From Spizellomyces punctatus DAOM BR117 (lineage: Eukaryota; Chytridiomycota; Chytridiomycetes; Spizellomycetales; Spizellomycetaceae): 64,000 nt of DNA. Shown here one piece after another: positions 44,720 through 56,579 of this stretch. A model generated the notes under the pieces. That model did no database searches. It was not told the origin of the DNA and saw only the letters and a program-made list of their open reading frames with translations. The stretch covers positions 798,047 to 862,046 of the forward strand of contig NW_015971548.1 of NCBI RefSeq assembly GCF_000182565.1. The letters are read 5' to 3'. Positions within the stretch are counted from its first letter, which is position 1. The number at the start of each line of letters is the position of its first letter. The translations under genes were made by a program, and so were the position numbers.

Positions 44720-45534
44720 TCAAAGGTTCGAGCTTGTCGCCTCAGCAGATCGTAATCTTTCTGCCAAGTCACCAGGTTCTTGGAAGAAGTAGCCTTTCAG
44801 AAATAAACCTCGTAAGAAATTAGTCGTCAGGGGCTCAGAGAGACAATGCAAATGGAAGTGAGGCACAGAGTTGAAAGGCGGTTTGGTATATCCCAGCCTA
44901 CGCATGGGAAGAATTTTGTAAGAACCTTGTGACTATTTTCGCCTATCTCTATGTCCCACCGGTACTGCTCATTGGGCGCCAGTTTATCCTTCATTAAGTT
45001 TTCGCCGACCTTCTTCATGTGGCTAACTGGGAGCAAGTATTGATTGTCAAGTATCAGTATGGACTAGGTGTTAACCAAGGCTACTGTACTCAAATCCGCA
45101 TCGGAGCCTTCAAGTGCATTGCAATTTTTCACATGGCGTTTTGGGATTACGAGGTAATGAACCTGTAGAGGGGCAGTTCTTTTCCAATCAGATATCCTTC
45201 TAGAGATGCATTGCAACGGTTACAGGCTTACACGGGCAGCAGGATAGAGATCTGCAAACGCCACCGTAAGGTCATCCTAGGTTGCACGGAGATATGCTGT
45301 GGTAGAAAGGATCTGCCCAATATATCCTCATTGTTGCTTTTCAAGTACCTCATGGACGATGTCCGTGTTGGCCTCCTTTGCTACGATCTGGCATTGCAGT
45401 CATCGTGTGAGCTGGAGCGTTCATCAAAGCACTTAGAGAACCTAACAGTATTTGCTATCTCTAATTGCATCATTCATTCTCGTATACTCGATAAGGTCGG
45501 TTCGTACACTTGCCTTACAGAAAATACAGGACAT
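44720..45534 (-). CDS. HINT3-like HIT-family nucleotide hydrolase
   Basis: Six exons (45534-45514, 45387-45349, 45276-45232, 45162-45090, 45026-44960, 44897-44720) give 140 aa. It starts MSCIFCK, followed by IVAKEANTDIVHEDD, AFADLYPAARVHYLVIPKRH, VKNCNAL and RLGYTKPPFNSVPHFHLHCL. The last block holds the HIT triad H-x-H-x-H (PHFHLHCL) and the PPFNSVPHxH pattern of HINT3/aprataxin-type proteins. Such enzymes cleave nucleoside phosphoramidates or aminoacyl-AMP. The first intron (45388-45513) uses a GC donor (AAG|GCAAGT), one of the rare GC-AG introns. The start is 224 bp from the kinesin start on the other strand, implying a shared promoter. Confidence 0.85.
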
Positions 45535-45758
45535 TCGTGTTCCGCTGACAGACTGATAACCAACGGTCAACCCTGCTGGAAGAGATCTGGTGCGGCATGA
45601 GGCAAATCTAACACGTGAGAATGTTGGTGTAAGCAACTCTCCGACTGAGGCTCATCATTTCCGTCCAACGAAGGCAGTTCTTGTAATAATGCTACCCAAC
45701 CGCCAGCCCATGCGATAATCACCCTACCCATTTATTTGAAGTCCACCATGATTAAAGC

Positions 45759-48171
45759 ATGGACCCTGCCCATTTCAATCATCCGCCAAGTGGCAGCCCT
45801 GTCGCCTCGTCACCTAGAGATGGGCACTATACGCACGCCACATCCTCTCCATACGTCAACTATCGAGGCAACTTGACGGACACAGCAAGGTCAACAAGTA
45901 GCAGTCACTACAGTGCTTTCTCCTCCCACTCTGCAAAGTCAGCAACAAAAGACGAAAATATCCATGTGGTGGTTCGGTAAGTGGAGAAGTGTGGACACGT
46001 GCGAGCTTCTTTATTAACAGTTTTCTGCCAGCTTTCGGCCACCCTCCAGTGCATCAAAGCGCCCGGGAAGTAATGAAATAGTTATATGTGGGGAAGATCG
46101 CCAAACTCTCCAGGTACATTTAGGTTGATTCTTGGGCAACTGACCACAACATTGAGTTAAAATGTAACAGATGATCACGGCAAACGGTGAAAGAAGACAG
46201 CTCACATTCGACCAAATCTTTGACGCGAATTGCTTGCAAGCGGATGTATTTGAGAATTCTGGGGTGAAAGATTTGGTGATCCGGGCACTTGATGGGTAAG
46301 TCGAAGAGCATCCGTTCGAACCTCCGGTTGTCTGCTAACAGAACGATCATCAAGATATGCAACTACTGTCTTTGCGTTTGGACAAACTGGGAGCGGAAAA
46401 AGCTTTACTATGACTGGACCACCTGGTGCAGAAATGGATCTGGACCGAAGCGGGATAATACTTCGTGCTCTGCAATTCTTGTTTGCTCAAATCAGTGCAC
46501 GTCCTGATATTACCTATACTGTCCGAGCCGCCTACCTAGAGATATACAATGAACACGTACGATGATGTTTGTCATGCAAAAAACCAAAAGTTTGAGTTAA
46601 TTAAAAAACATATTATCATAGGTACATGATCTGCTGAGCCCTTCAACTGCATCGTCTCTCACCGTGAGATACTCTGCTTCACGAGGATTTTATGTCGAGA
46701 ATCTATTAGTATTAGAGTGTCATGCGCTAGGCGACTGTGTAGCAGTTCTACAAGAAGGTACTTGAATTCGACTATGCCTCAGGTGACATACGAGCTAATT
46801 CCAAATGGGCACCGTACAGGTCTGCGTAATCGGACCACACGTGCCCATCAGCTCAATGAGTATTCTTCCAGAAGTCATGCAATGATGACATTGTACATTG
46901 ACAGTGAGCGGGCAGACCCGGAAGGCGGTTTGCCGTTGCGCCAACATGGGAAAATCAGCTTTGTCGATTTGGCTGGTACGTGCATATATATAAAATCACT
47001 GTCATCTCGAACTTATCGTGGAAGTTCTTATAGGTAGCGAGAAAGTCAAAGAATCAAAAACAACCGGCGATATGCTCACTGAGACGTTCAACATTAACAA
47101 AAGTCTTCTAACATTAGGTACGCATGTGATGTGCTGTCTGATCAGCTATGTATTTTCTAAGACGTTGGATTTCTTCGTTTGGGTTATAGGAAACTGCATA
47201 TCCGCGCTTTCCGATCCTCGCAAGCGAAACGGCCACATCCCGTATCGAGATTCGAACTTAACACGACTCCTTGCGGACTCTTTGGGCGGCAGCGGCTTGG
47301 CGTTGATGATAGCATGCATTTCTTCGTCGCCTCACCATTCAAATGAAACGCTAAAAACGCTACGTTATGCACAAAGAGCAAAACGCATTCAAAATCGGCC
47401 AGCCATGCACATAGAGCCTCGCGATGAAGTTGTAAATAGCTTAAAAAGGGAGATTGATCAGCTTCGAAGGGAAAATCAGCATCTGAAAGCTATGTTGTCA
47501 CAAGGCGAGATCGCACGACCGCATGAAGGAGAGTTTGGAGTGCAGTCTGGAGTGCATCTGCCGCAGATAGCGCAGGTTGTCTCCTATACAAACCATGCAG
47601 CACCAGAAAGATCATCAGTGAAACACCCGGTCAGCGGCCAAACGAATCAAACAGGAAGGGGACTGCATGCATCAATCCCTGCTTCAAAGGTTCGCGGCGG
47701 AAAGGGATCGAAGGTTGCTAGATCCGAGTCCAAGCTCCAGCGCTCACCCGCAGAACGGAAGCCTATGAACGCATCTCCATCCAGATACTCAATGCATCCG
47801 CCACAAGCTGCATCGCGCACAATGCCTAGTGGTGGTGCCATGCTCTCGCCAAAGTATGTTCCTTCTTTGGATCTCTACATCATACAAAATGCTCACCTGC
47901 TTCGTTTTCAGCAATCAACCAAGTATGGTTCCAGAAATGTGGTATCCTCAATGGTGAGATTTTAACGTGGTCAACCCCATTAGCTATTACCGTCTGTAAC
48001 AAAAGTTTTTACAGGCACGAGCAACCAATGTCCCCAATGATGCCATATCCCCCCGTCTATCAATATCCCATCAATTCACCAAGTGATGCTGCACAAATAC
48101 GGCAGCGAATCAGCCAGGATGTTCATGCACTCAATAACCAAATTGCTCTCATGGAGGGTAGACGTCGTTAA
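45759..48171 (+). CDS. Kinesin motor protein (possibly KIF12-like)
   Basis: Ten exons (45759-45976, 46032-46113, 46171-46295, 46355-46556, 46622-46757, 46820-46975, 47034-47117, 47190-47853, 47912-47953, 48015-48171) give 621 aa. The Ser/His-rich N-terminus (about 65 aa) leads to the motor: IHVVVRFRPP, FGQTGSGKSFTM (P-loop), YLEIYNEHVHDLL, LNEYSSRSHAMMT (switch I), SFVDLAGSEK (switch II), NKSLLTLGNCISAL, HIPYRDSNLTRLLADSLGG. A short neck coil (VNSLKREIDQLRRENQHLKA) follows, then a Ser/Pro-rich tail. The motor is N-terminal, so movement toward microtubule plus ends is expected. Motor spacing and short tail fit KIF12-like kinesins, but that subfamily call is tentative. A flagellar or mitotic role is possible. 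Confidence 0.85.
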
Positions 48172-48337
48172 CTCTCCGTAGGACAAGGAAGGATGAGAAC
48201 GCGAAAGGCAGATGTACTTCTGTGTAGGCTCAACGACGTGTACAATTCGGTCTAATCCTAACTAACTGCCAAAAATACACAAGTTGCTCATCTATCTAAA
48301 CTATACCACCGTAGTATCATCCCGAGATACTGATAGC

Positions 48338-49429
48338 TTAGGCCTTATCCAAACCTATATGAACAACATCTTGTACCATATCACCAACCCACAGCGACCC
48401 GATCAACGCAGGGTTGCTTCCAAGTGGGACAATCTTTTGTGCACTAGTTACCTGCTTATGAGGTTGGCCCTTTTTGTCAGTCCATGTCGTGATCCGCATA
48501 GCCTCGAGGTAGATTGCACAATTACGGACACCATCGCCCCGGGCGGCCGCCACTGGTAGTATTAGAGGATCATTTGGATCACCGTTGGGCCGGGCTACTT
48601 GCGGGTCATGAATGAGTAGCACGCACAAGTCGTGCTTTGTGAAACCTGGTAATTTGGCTTGGAGCTTCCATCCTTTTGCCGTCTCGATGAGTTTGACTTC
48701 TTCTACTGCCTGTTTTTCTGTAAATAAAATTGCTGATTTCTTTTCCGTTGGTTGTTGAATAGTGTCTTCTCCATTCGGCGTGGACGTCGGGTGAGATTGC
48801 CGTATGCTTGTTCTGCGCTTCGAATTTACTGCGGCAGGAGCTGTAAGAGTACGAGTTGGTTCGTATGGCAGTAAAAGAGCAGGTCCAGCATTGGAATAGC
48901 GCCTGTATGTCGGAGCGTATGGATTCTCCGCCGCAGGAGAATATGCAAGAAAATAGGGATTTCCTGTCATCATAGGTGCAGCCAGGGAAAAGCGACGTTG
49001 CCCGGGGATATATGCGCTCTGACCCATACTTGTCGGCTCAACGGCACCAGGTCGGTTATCATGGGAAGGGCGAGGGTCCGCAAGAGCCGCTAGGCGCCCC
49101 GGCGCTGAAAGCCTTCGAGCAAGTACTGCGGGAGGGGGCAAGTCCGGTCGCTGCGCATGTGGGCCATGCTCTCTGATTCGCCCCAGATTGTAGGGGGCTA
49201 CATTTCTGTTACTATAGTGCAATTGAGGATGAATTCCTTGATGCAAAACTGTAGGCAATGGGATCCAGTAGTAGGAGCCTTCAGCAGGAGGACCCACGAC
49301 AGGGACTGAGGGAATAGGTATCTGATTAACAAAAGGTTTGCTTGCTTGGGAAAGGCGTCGTCCTTTGGCCGCTGCAAGCTGCTCAGACTTTGCGGCCAGC
49401 TCCTCAAAGTTGGGATTTGTTCCGCTCAT
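48338..49429 (-). CDS. Unknown protein with possible HSP20-like C-terminal domain
   Basis: A single exon encodes 363 aa from the ATG at 49429. The first 220 aa are disordered-looking, rich in Pro, Ala, Tyr and Arg (YRRYSNAGPALLLPYEP, GQRRFSLAAPMM). Residues about 255-340 resemble an α-crystallin/HSP20 domain: VKLIETAKGWKLQAKLPGFT, KHDLCVLLIHD, then LILPVAAARGDGVRN, CAIYLEAMRI and QKIVPLGSNPALIGSLWVGD. The LPGF-x-K-x-D strand is the best match. The C-terminal I-x-I motif of classical small heat-shock proteins is not obvious. It may be a p23/HSP20-like interaction domain. The remote similarity is a reading by eye and needs profile comparison. Confidence 0.5.
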   Translation of the reverse strand: MSGTNPNFEELAAKSEQLAAAKGRRLSQASKPFVNQIPIPSVPVVGPPAEGSYYWIPLPTVLHQGIHPQLHYSNRNVAPYNLGRIREHGPHAQRPDLPPPAVLARRLSAPGRLAALADPRPSHDNRPGAVEPTSMGQSAYIPGQRRFSLAAPMMTGNPYFLAYSPAAENPYAPTYRRYSNAGPALLLPYEPTRTLTAPAAVNSKRRTSIRQSHPTSTPNGEDTIQQPTEKKSAILFTEKQAVEEVKLIETAKGWKLQAKLPGFTKHDLCVLLIHDPQVARPNGDPNDPLILPVAAARGDGVRNCAIYLEAMRITTWTDKKGQPHKQVTSAQKIVPLGSNPALIGSLWVGDMVQDVVHIGLDKA

Positions 49430-49667
49430 GGATGGTATCAATTTTGAAATCCGATAGAAAGAGCAAACCAAGTATCAGGCCCTAACCGCGGCACGTACTC
49501 TACCCTTCTTGGCAACCTTTTTATTGACCAGAAACCATTGTCTGCCCTCTTGCGCCTTCACCCATATCCCCTCGATTTATGAGTTGCGTCAGACAACCTA
49601 TCTCCGCTGCTGACTAATCACCCTTGCTACAGTACCTAAATCTATCTATAGCTTGATGCAATAATTC

Positions 49668-52600
49668 CTATTTCCATCCAGTCACCCATCCAATGGTCCA
49701 CTTCCAGAGTATGGTGATCCAGGACCTTGAGAGTTCCAGCTCATTCTTGGGAGGGCCTATACTGATGATATGGGTCACCTTTCGATCAGCGGCTGCATCA
49801 GTAGGTTGACCAAAGAACATTGACCACAAAAATCGCCCGGCGCTTCTGGATGTTGATTGTGATCTGTAGGTAGCATCATAACACCAATACAGCGTTTGGC
49901 GCTCCCGGACATACTTCCATTCGCCATCAGACACTTCAACCGAAAGATGATTCATGTCCCCATAATGGTAGGATGGAATAAAAATTTCGGTAACGTAGGC
50001 AAGTGAATCCCACTGCCCGGCAACTTCATCCACGGCGCCGCCACTTTTGGTCAGTTCGGCTTTATCTTGGCGAGCCAGTACTGTAGCCGGATTGTACCCG
50101 TCGGTAGTGAACACCAATTTGAATTCCAAAGTCTTCAAATTGAAGCGCATCGTAATTGGCTCTCCCGCAATTTTCGCTGCATAAGGCCGAATGACTGCGT
50201 CCAAAGCTCTTCCCCCTACATGATGATGATGGTTGTGATCACCTTCGCTGAAATACACGTCCGTAATATCAAAAGGAGTGATCGGAGTACTTGGCGTTGG
50301 GGGTGGATCTGCTTTTTCGGAACCATCTACTGAGACTGCATCGCCGTTCACGTCCAATAAATCTTCGGAAGAATTCAAAGCCAAGCGCGAGCTTGGGCGT
50401 GATCCTGCTCTTGACCCAGAACGTGAGGGTTTTGGTGAATATATCGAGAAGTCTTCCCCATTCCAGTGATCGCCCCATATATTATCATTGTGCGGATTAT
50501 AATTCCACAAGGTGAAGTTCACGAGACTAGCCTTATTGATCAGCAGTAGTGAGAATTTATTGAAACCAAACACTGCGCGCACTTGCTGACAAAGTCTTAC
50601 CTCCATAGCATTTATCATCGCGTCCAGGAAGTTTGTATGATGAGTATAATCACCTGTTTCAAAAGCCTTCGGAAACGACAACATTCTCATTAGGAGATAG
50701 AAGTGGAGGTAAGACATGAGATATTTTCACACCTTCTTTTCGTTCATATCCATAGGAATCCCACATTCGCCGAACAACACTGGTTTATCTCCTACTAGTT
50801 TACGTCCAGTTCGCACAATGTTACGGATCTGGCCTTTATAGTTTTTGTTTGCTCCTGTCACGCCAAAATATGTCGCATTCAAGACATTTTTTGTTCCCTA
50901 GACAAGAGAGCAGAGCATATACTTAGCATACAAGTAGTTCACGATTAGGAACTTTGGAGAGAATATAGCATACCCGACTGAGCCCTTGCACATCGTGCGT
51001 GATCAAACCGTTGAACGACTACGGAAACATTGCTGTCTTTTAGAGAAACTCAAAAACAAGCCATGAATAGCTTTGCTTACCTTATTGAATAGTGCCTTTA
51101 GGTCATACCAATGTGGTGAATAAACCAATTGAGGACTATCATCTTCCGGGCTCAGTTCAGGTGGATCTTCATTCGGAATAGGCTCAAAATATACGAGCAA
51201 ATCCGGGTTGACGCTCAGGATCTCCGTTGTGTAGCGTTTTATTAGAGGAAGATAGCAATCACGACCAAAATCGACCGGTGTCCCGTCCCGCCGTTTTGTG
51301 AAGTAATCGGGTACCAACGCACGAGGTTGTCCATCCACAATGTCCCACACCCCATGCTGCCTCCTATCAATTTAGAGATATAAATACAGGCAAGTCGTGA
51401 CCACGAATGTAGACCGTACCAGATGCATTCTCTTCCAGGCAACCACACAGACGTTTTTCCTGGATTAATGACCCGCTTATGATTTTTCCGTGTCGGCCAA
51501 GGCCAGCTTTTTACCCACACATCGACTTCCTGTAAGTGAGAAGTGAGAGTGTCACCCTTAATTTCCTCAGAAGGTAGAAATCCGTATGAGCCGCGTATGA
51601 CCTTCGCACACTAACCTGCGGAATGCCCGATCCCAACGCCATAGATTGCAACGCCGAAGGAGCATCTCCAAAATGCAAGTCCTTCAGTGGGTCAAATTGA
51701 TGGAGAGATTTCAAGCCAATATATCCAAAGTGTGGCTCATTGATGACCTCAAATCCTGTTACTATGCTCAGGTGCTGTAACCGTCTTTAGGTCATATTGA
51801 TTCATTATAAATTTCCAGTCTTTTTAGGCCAAGAATACGAATCAACAACTTACTGGGCCAAATGTCGGTAACATGCGCAGAAATGTCTCTGCAGGAACTC
51901 TTGCATATGTTCACCTTGGTACGTTGCGTTCGGGGCGAAAATGGCACCACCGAAAAAGAGTGTAAACATGGTTGCCGAAGCCAGTTTTTGGTAATTGGTC
52001 GGCCAGGCGGTATGCCCGCTATCAGTAGGTCGAGCAGACTGATGGACATACGCGGCCCCGGTTTCCATGAACTTGGTCAAATCTAGTCCAGCAACTTCAA
52101 ATGTCCACCCCGGAGCTCCAGAACCACCGGAAAATCTGCTCCACTAAATGAACAAGGTTAAGACCTTCAGACTATGATGGCTAATGTGTGAGTTACTATA
52201 CCGTATCCTGATGCGGATCTGATCAAAAACTGTAAGCAAACATCAACCTAACATGGCCAGCCCAATGGTATCCATACACTACCTATAAAGCACTTGAGAC
52301 CGTACCGGGATGCCCTCTCTAAAACTTTGATCAAGTAATCGATGTATTCTTCGTCGTATATTCCAGGTCCCTCGTGTTCTACCCATATTAATGTTAAGTA
52401 ATTGAATATCATCCAGTTCTTGGATTAAGCTGCTTGCGTACCTAAGGCTTCCCATGGCACCAAAAGCCTCACAAAAGTCAGACCCCAAGCTCGCAACCGA
52501 CCAAAGTGTTCGTCCGCTTCTTCGAGAGGAAATGGTCTTCCCACAAAGGAAACATGTTTGTGCTCAAAGAATCCCTCTTTTAAGTGAGTTGAACCAGGAG

Positions 52601-52814
52601 GATTGGTGGGCAGCTTCGAATTTCCCGAGACATTGACGCCACGAAGATGCAAGGTCCGACCATATTCATCCCGAAATTGACCCCTATTCGAGCGGATACA
52701 CCCAGTCCACTCATGTGCGCTTTCCCGTGGTAAAGTTCCCCCATTTCTCTCGGGGGTATCTGTAGGCTCATTTTTAGAGGCATGAGCCGACAGGTTGTTA
52801 GTTGGAATGTCCAT
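49668..52814 (-). CDS. EGH1: Steryl-β-glucosidase, GH5_12 family (Egh1/EGCrP2-like)
   Basis: Eleven exons (52814-52442, 52378-52283, 52218-52202, 52143-51854, 51784-51616, 51529-51420, 51363-51081, 51018-50974, 50897-50733, 50666-50601, 50531-49668) give 825 aa. Conserved blocks include LHLRGVNVSGNSKLPTNPPG, VSFVGRPFPLEEADEHFGRL, CFIDPHQDTWSRFSGG, GAPGWTFEVAGLDLTKFMET and LPGRECIWRQHGVWD. The GH5 acid/base Glu is in EVINEPH (about residue 275) and the nucleophile in VLFGECGIP (about 505). Fungal relatives split ergosteryl-glucoside and some glucosylceramides, with vacuolar or lipid-droplet roles. A 17-nt exon (52202-52218) encodes DPHQDT. A 69-nt, frame-keeping intron (50532-50600) could be retained, lengthening the protein by 23 aa. 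Confidence 0.9.
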
Positions 52815-53663
52815 GGTGATGAGGTACAGCTGCCGTTGAGGGTGGACAGAACGGCGGACGCGTCTCCCCCTTCCTTTTTCTCAGTGTCCCAACCTTCTCC
52901 CGTCAACGGATTTCTATTCTTTTGACCCATATTGTGACATGTGTTTGCGGGTTTTCTAAACTGGCTGCCTGCTTGCCCTGCCGACGACGCGTCGGGGTTA
53001 ATCGCACAGCTTTAGGAGAAGCTGGAGAGCATCGAGCAGGTCCTTGCCCTTTGCTGTATCGTCCAAATGGTGCAGATTCCAAATTTGTATCGTCATGTAT
53101 TAGCTGTACAAGCCCACAGGACAGCAGCTGTAGTATATTCCCCTAAGCACCATCTTGAACGGGAAAATATCAAGCACGGTCGGGAATTTCTCCTTCCGAG
53201 CTGCTTGTATCGTCAAATTTAACCAAGCTTCCCACGACTGCTATGATAGTTCAGCTATACAATGAGGCCATCTAGTTACAAGCCGACTTGATAACTGTCA
53301 TCCTAGACATCTTGACGAAAATACAGTGTCCAATGTAAGCTAACAATAGGTATAATGTTCCCATCTTTTATGATTCCAAGACCTAATTACTAGCCAAGTC
53401 TTCCAAAGAGTGGTAGTTGCAATTCCTTTAACTTTAGTAGAGATGGCCGTCAAGTATTGTTGATGGCAATGTTGCAGACGATGCGACTCGACCCAGAGTA
53501 ATGCCTTGACGAGAGCTCTTCGCAGATCAATGTGGCTCCATCTGGCTACAATGAGTACTTCTACATTCCAATCGTGTACCTAAGCGACCTAAGCCTCATC
53601 TGAAGTATTTTTCGTTTACAAGCAGCTCACCTTTCACATATCCAATATCGAAAAAGTAAGAAC
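52815..53663. other. Divergent intergenic region
   Basis: This lies between EGH1 and PUF6. About 0.85 kb without convincing coding frames, RNA genes or repeats. Confidence 0.5.
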
Positions 53664-56081
53664 ATGCAAAAGAGAAAGAACAGACAGGACACGTCAAGCA
53701 AAGAGACTCGCAAGAGTAAGCCGTTGAAGCAAACTACGGTCGTAATTCCTAGTGAACCCCGAGATGATTCCGAGAGGTCAAGTGAAGGGTCTGACCAAGA
53801 AGAATGGTGGGAAGACGCTGAGGGACGATCCCAAAATGGTGACGATATGATAGATGACGAAGAAGAAAACGACGGTATACCAGACTCTCCCGCGTCAAAA
53901 CGACCGAAGCTTGATCCGGAAGGTCAGTATGAAGCAGTGTATATTGGCTCGCTCGCACCGGCTGAAGAATTGGCTTGCAGCGGAAGAAAAGCAGCGAAAG
54001 AATAGAGCAGAGCAGAAAAGTCTTCTCCTCGAACGAAAAGCACAGAAACCCAATGCAACCCTGATACAGCAGGCAAAGAGAATATGGGAGAAGCTCAGGC
54101 AAAAGAAGCTTGATGAGGGCGAACGTGAGAAACAAATGGAGGAATTGATGGCACTCATCAAAGGCAAAGTACCTGATGTATGTCATCCCGTTATTGACGC
54201 TTCTTCAGCTTCTTCAGCAGCACATTGATGTCGTAATTAACGTCTAGATCATCTTCAAACACGATGCAAGTCGCATTGTTCAGTGCGCACTGAAATACGG
54301 AAATCGGGCCCAACGCGATGCAATTGCAGCTGAACTTAAAGGACATTATGCTGCAGTTTCACAGAGCTCCTACGGTCGGTTTATTATCTCAAAGATCCTA
54401 AACTACTGTAGCGCAGAATATCGCAGTCATGTCATCAAAGACTTCCATGGAAAGATCCGAAAACTCATTCGTCACCGTGAAGCGGCCGTTGTTCTTGAGG
54501 AGGCTTACTCACAGTTTGCGAATAGTCAACAGCGGAGTTCGCTTCTTGAAGAGTTCTATGGACCGGAATTTGCACTTTTCAAGGTATGTGTTTCGAAGTG
54601 TAGTTGAGGTCCGCTAAAATGATAGCATAACTCATATGTGCGACCTCGCATAGAATGGCGGCGGACGAAACATTGAGACTCTGATTGCAGAAAATCCTCA
54701 TAAAAGAGCTGGGATCGTCAAGCACCTGCGAGAGGTGCTCAACTCTGTTCTGGAAAAGGGCTTCACCAACATCAGCCATCTGTCTATCGTGCACCGTGCA
54801 ATCTTAGAATACCTTACATATGCAGAAGAAAAGAATATTGCGGATATGGTGGAGCTTTTGAAAGACCACCTCGTCTCCATATTGCACACAAGAGAAGGAG
54901 CGAGAGTTGCTCAGCGCTGCATTCTCTATGCCGGTCCTAAAGACCGGAAACATATCGTCAAGACATTCAAGGGGTATATTGGAAAGGTTGCACGAGAACA
55001 ATACGGACATACGGTTTTGTTCACAATCTTCGACGCGGTGGACGATACGGTCTTGATCGAAAAGGCCATTATTGGGGAGCTGGTTACCGATGGACTAGGC
55101 CCCGGTGAAGCGTTTGGGGATTTGTTGCGAGACCGGGTTGGTAGCAAAGTTGCGCTTTATCTATTATGCGGGAGGAACAGAAAGCTCCAGCCGGCATTTG
55201 TGATCGATGAGCTCGAAGCTCTGGATCCGATACGTGCGCGAACGAGTAAGAAAGATGATAAAGTTCGTAGAGAACAGTTGTTGAAAGCCTTTAGCCCCCC
55301 ATTGATCCAAACCGTGGAGCAACGGTGTGCTGAGCTGATAAGGGATGGAGACGGTAGCATCGTGCTGATGGAGACAGTGATTCGCGCCGAAGGTAAGCCA
55401 AGTGAGCTTCACTGTTAGATTTTTCAGTGCAGATCCTAATTCTTTTTGCTGACAATAGGAGATAAACAGTCCTTGATCGAAGCCATTGCCTCATTGGCCG
55501 AAGGTCGTGATGGTGCTAGTGGACTCGTTGACACAGAGTCCGGACCCGTCAATGTAATAAAGAAAATGAAAGCCGATGCAGTGTTGGCGAAGCAGCAAGA
55601 AGAGGGCATTGATCTATCGCAGCATGTCTTGATCCATCGAAAAGCGACTTCCGTCCTGAAGAATCTTGTAGCACCTCGGAAAAAGGTCCCAAATGGTGAA
55701 GATGAATATAAGGGTTCACTGGTATTCGCAACCGCCCTGGCCAAACGCGTGGCTCCGAACGTTGCCTACTGGCTTCGGCACTGTGCGGAAGATCCCAAAC
55801 GGACCAGTGGCACTGCATTTGTATTTGTTGCATTGGTTGAGTCAGGTGGCACTGAGGCCCAACGACTAGTTATAGATGCTGTTCATAGTGAAGCTGGACT
55901 GATCGAGGAGCTGGAGCAAAAAGTGCAGGCGAACCTTGCAAAAGTATCGTCAAGTCAGGAAGACGAAGATGTTGCCGGGAGAAGAAAACGAAAGACGGGG
56001 AAGCCAAGCACGGAGGGACAAGGAGGGTCAAAGACAGGGATGGAAATCTTGTTATTGAAATTGCGGGAGATGGAAAGTTAG
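53664..56081 (+). CDS. PUF6: Pumilio-homology nucleolar protein Puf6/PUM3
   Basis: Five exons (53664-53922, 53981-54177, 54248-54583, 54654-55392, 55459-56081) give 717 aa. An acidic/basic nuclear N-terminus is followed by the PUF6-type armadillo-like repeats: IIFKHDASRIVQCALKYGNR, SQSSYGRFIISKIL, LIRHREAAVVLEEAY, LHTREGARVAQRCILYAGPK, DRKHIVKTFKGYI, DRVGSKVALYLLCGR. These match Puf6/PUM3 rather than classical PUF proteins, which carry eight closely similar repeats. Puf6 acts in 60S ribosome assembly (7S pre-rRNA) and in silencing of localised mRNAs in yeast. Intron 1 (53923-53980) is 58 nt. The C-terminal GMEILLLKLREME is conserved. Confidence 0.93.
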
Positions 56082-56579
56082 ACTTGAGCTTATCACATTG
56101 CTTACCTTATCACTTAAGCTTAATAAATTATCACGTGTCATGGGCGCGGTCCGCCATGTTGGACGACTTTCCGAATTGGATTTTGACCCCGCGCCATGCC
56201 TCAAGAAGGTTTCGTGTGCGGAATTCACCATTTGGGTGAAAGGAACACATTTGCTACCGCCAGGCATTGCCCACGCAACGACGACGACGAGGATAACGAC
56301 AACAACCCGTCAGGCTCCTGAACGTTTTCATTTTTTTACCTGTCACACATCATTGCAATTGACGCTCATAGCATTTATATGAAAACATCCTTTTCGTTTT
56401 TCCGCACGTTGCCACATCTGAATCCCCAGCCTTTCAGTTTGACTCTACATTCAACACTGGATAGCGATCGTCTCTAGCCATCTCCCTCGTCTAAATTCAA
56501 AGCGCAGTGGCAGTGCAATTGTCCTGCTGGCCTGTAGGAGCACGTTACTTGTTGTGCCTGCCTGCTTGCATGCACTGCC
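56082..56579. other. Intergenic region
   Basis: This lies between PUF6 and the GH26 gene. No gene or repeat is recognised; a CACGTG-like TCACGTGTCA lies near 56131-56140. Confidence 0.45.

Noticed and set aside
44720-44790. Sequence resembling a tRNA tail on the minus strand (CTCGAACC)
   Set aside because: It lies inside the last exon of the HIT-family gene and reads as conserved coding sequence.
51774-51784. CAG acceptor at 51775-51777 for EGH1 exon 5
   Set aside because: With donor 51853 it gives an immediate stop. The AAG acceptor 10 nt upstream restores QRLQHLSIVTGFEVINEPH.
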